From an uncultured Lachnospiraceae bacterium (GTDB lineage: Bacteria > Bacillota > Clostridia > Lachnospirales > Lachnospiraceae), in NCBI GenBank assembly GCA_910585005.1, contig CAJUCN010000031.1, positions 1 through 22,799 of the forward strand: a stretch of DNA of 22,799 nucleotides, in the 5' to 3' direction. The stretch's first letter is position 1. Each line of letters opens with the position of its first letter. The notes under the pieces were generated by a model. It made no database searches. It worked only from the letters and a program-made list of their open reading frames with translations, and had not been told where the DNA came from. Below, in pieces: positions 22,795 to 22,799 of the stretch. The translations under genes were made by a program, and so were the position numbers.

Positions 22795-22799
22795 GCTCT

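Overview
The window looks like chromosomal DNA from an anaerobic, probably spore-forming Firmicute, most likely a Lachnospiraceae-type Clostridia. The reasons are a moderate G+C content, strong AGGAGG ribosome-binding sites, a MecA adaptor, CwlD-, SleB- and GH18-type cell-wall enzymes, a pyruvate formate-lyase and an ATP synthase operon that begins with two small membrane proteins. This assignment is inferred from gene content and not from a marker gene. I see no tRNA, rRNA, CRISPR array, integrase or transposase.

Layout. Positions 1-3192 (minus strand) hold the start of an F1Fo ATP synthase operon: a consensus promoter, an AtpZ-like protein, subunit I, then a, c, b, delta and the first 50 codons of alpha. 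The c subunit carries the residues of a sodium-binding site. A divergent DUF402 gene (3358-3852) follows. Positions 3882-7724 (minus) encode a SleB-like hydrolase with a coiled coil, RpiB, the tRNA threonylcarbamoyl-AMP synthase Sua5 and an LCP-family cell-wall ligase.

Positions 7791-13542 (plus) form a signalling operon with its own promoter and terminator. It encodes a stand-alone receiver protein, a hybrid histidine kinase with a degenerate receiver, a true receiver and a C-terminal Hpt domain, and a second hybrid kinase whose C-terminus is a complete DegV-type (fatty-acid-binding) domain. The receiver, Hpt and kinase modules are enough for a phosphorelay, but no DNA-binding output domain is present. 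The kinase-receiver-DegV fusion is the most unusual gene in the window. Positions 13552-16104 (minus) encode a CwlD-like amidase and a GH18 spore/cortex-type hydrolase, each apparently its own transcription unit.

Positions 16230-17074 hold a small conserved-looking gene with a hairpin leader and about 550 bases of mostly non-coding, structured or AT-rich DNA. Then come mecA, an NhaC-family Na+/H+ antiporter, a DUF1858 protein (minus) and, at 20131-22737, a pyruvate formate-lyase in separate pieces. The 679-residue subunit carries the Cys-Cys active site, an 80-residue subunit carries the glycyl-radical loop, and between them lies a 67-residue Cys-containing protein whose N-terminus resembles the glycyl-radical subunit. 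The 3' end of the large gene is duplicated just downstream of its stop codon, a likely trace of the gene fission.

The two most interesting systems are the DegV-fused kinase phosphorelay and the three-gene split pyruvate formate-lyase. The sodium-type c subunit and the NhaC antiporter together suggest that sodium matters in this cell's energetics.
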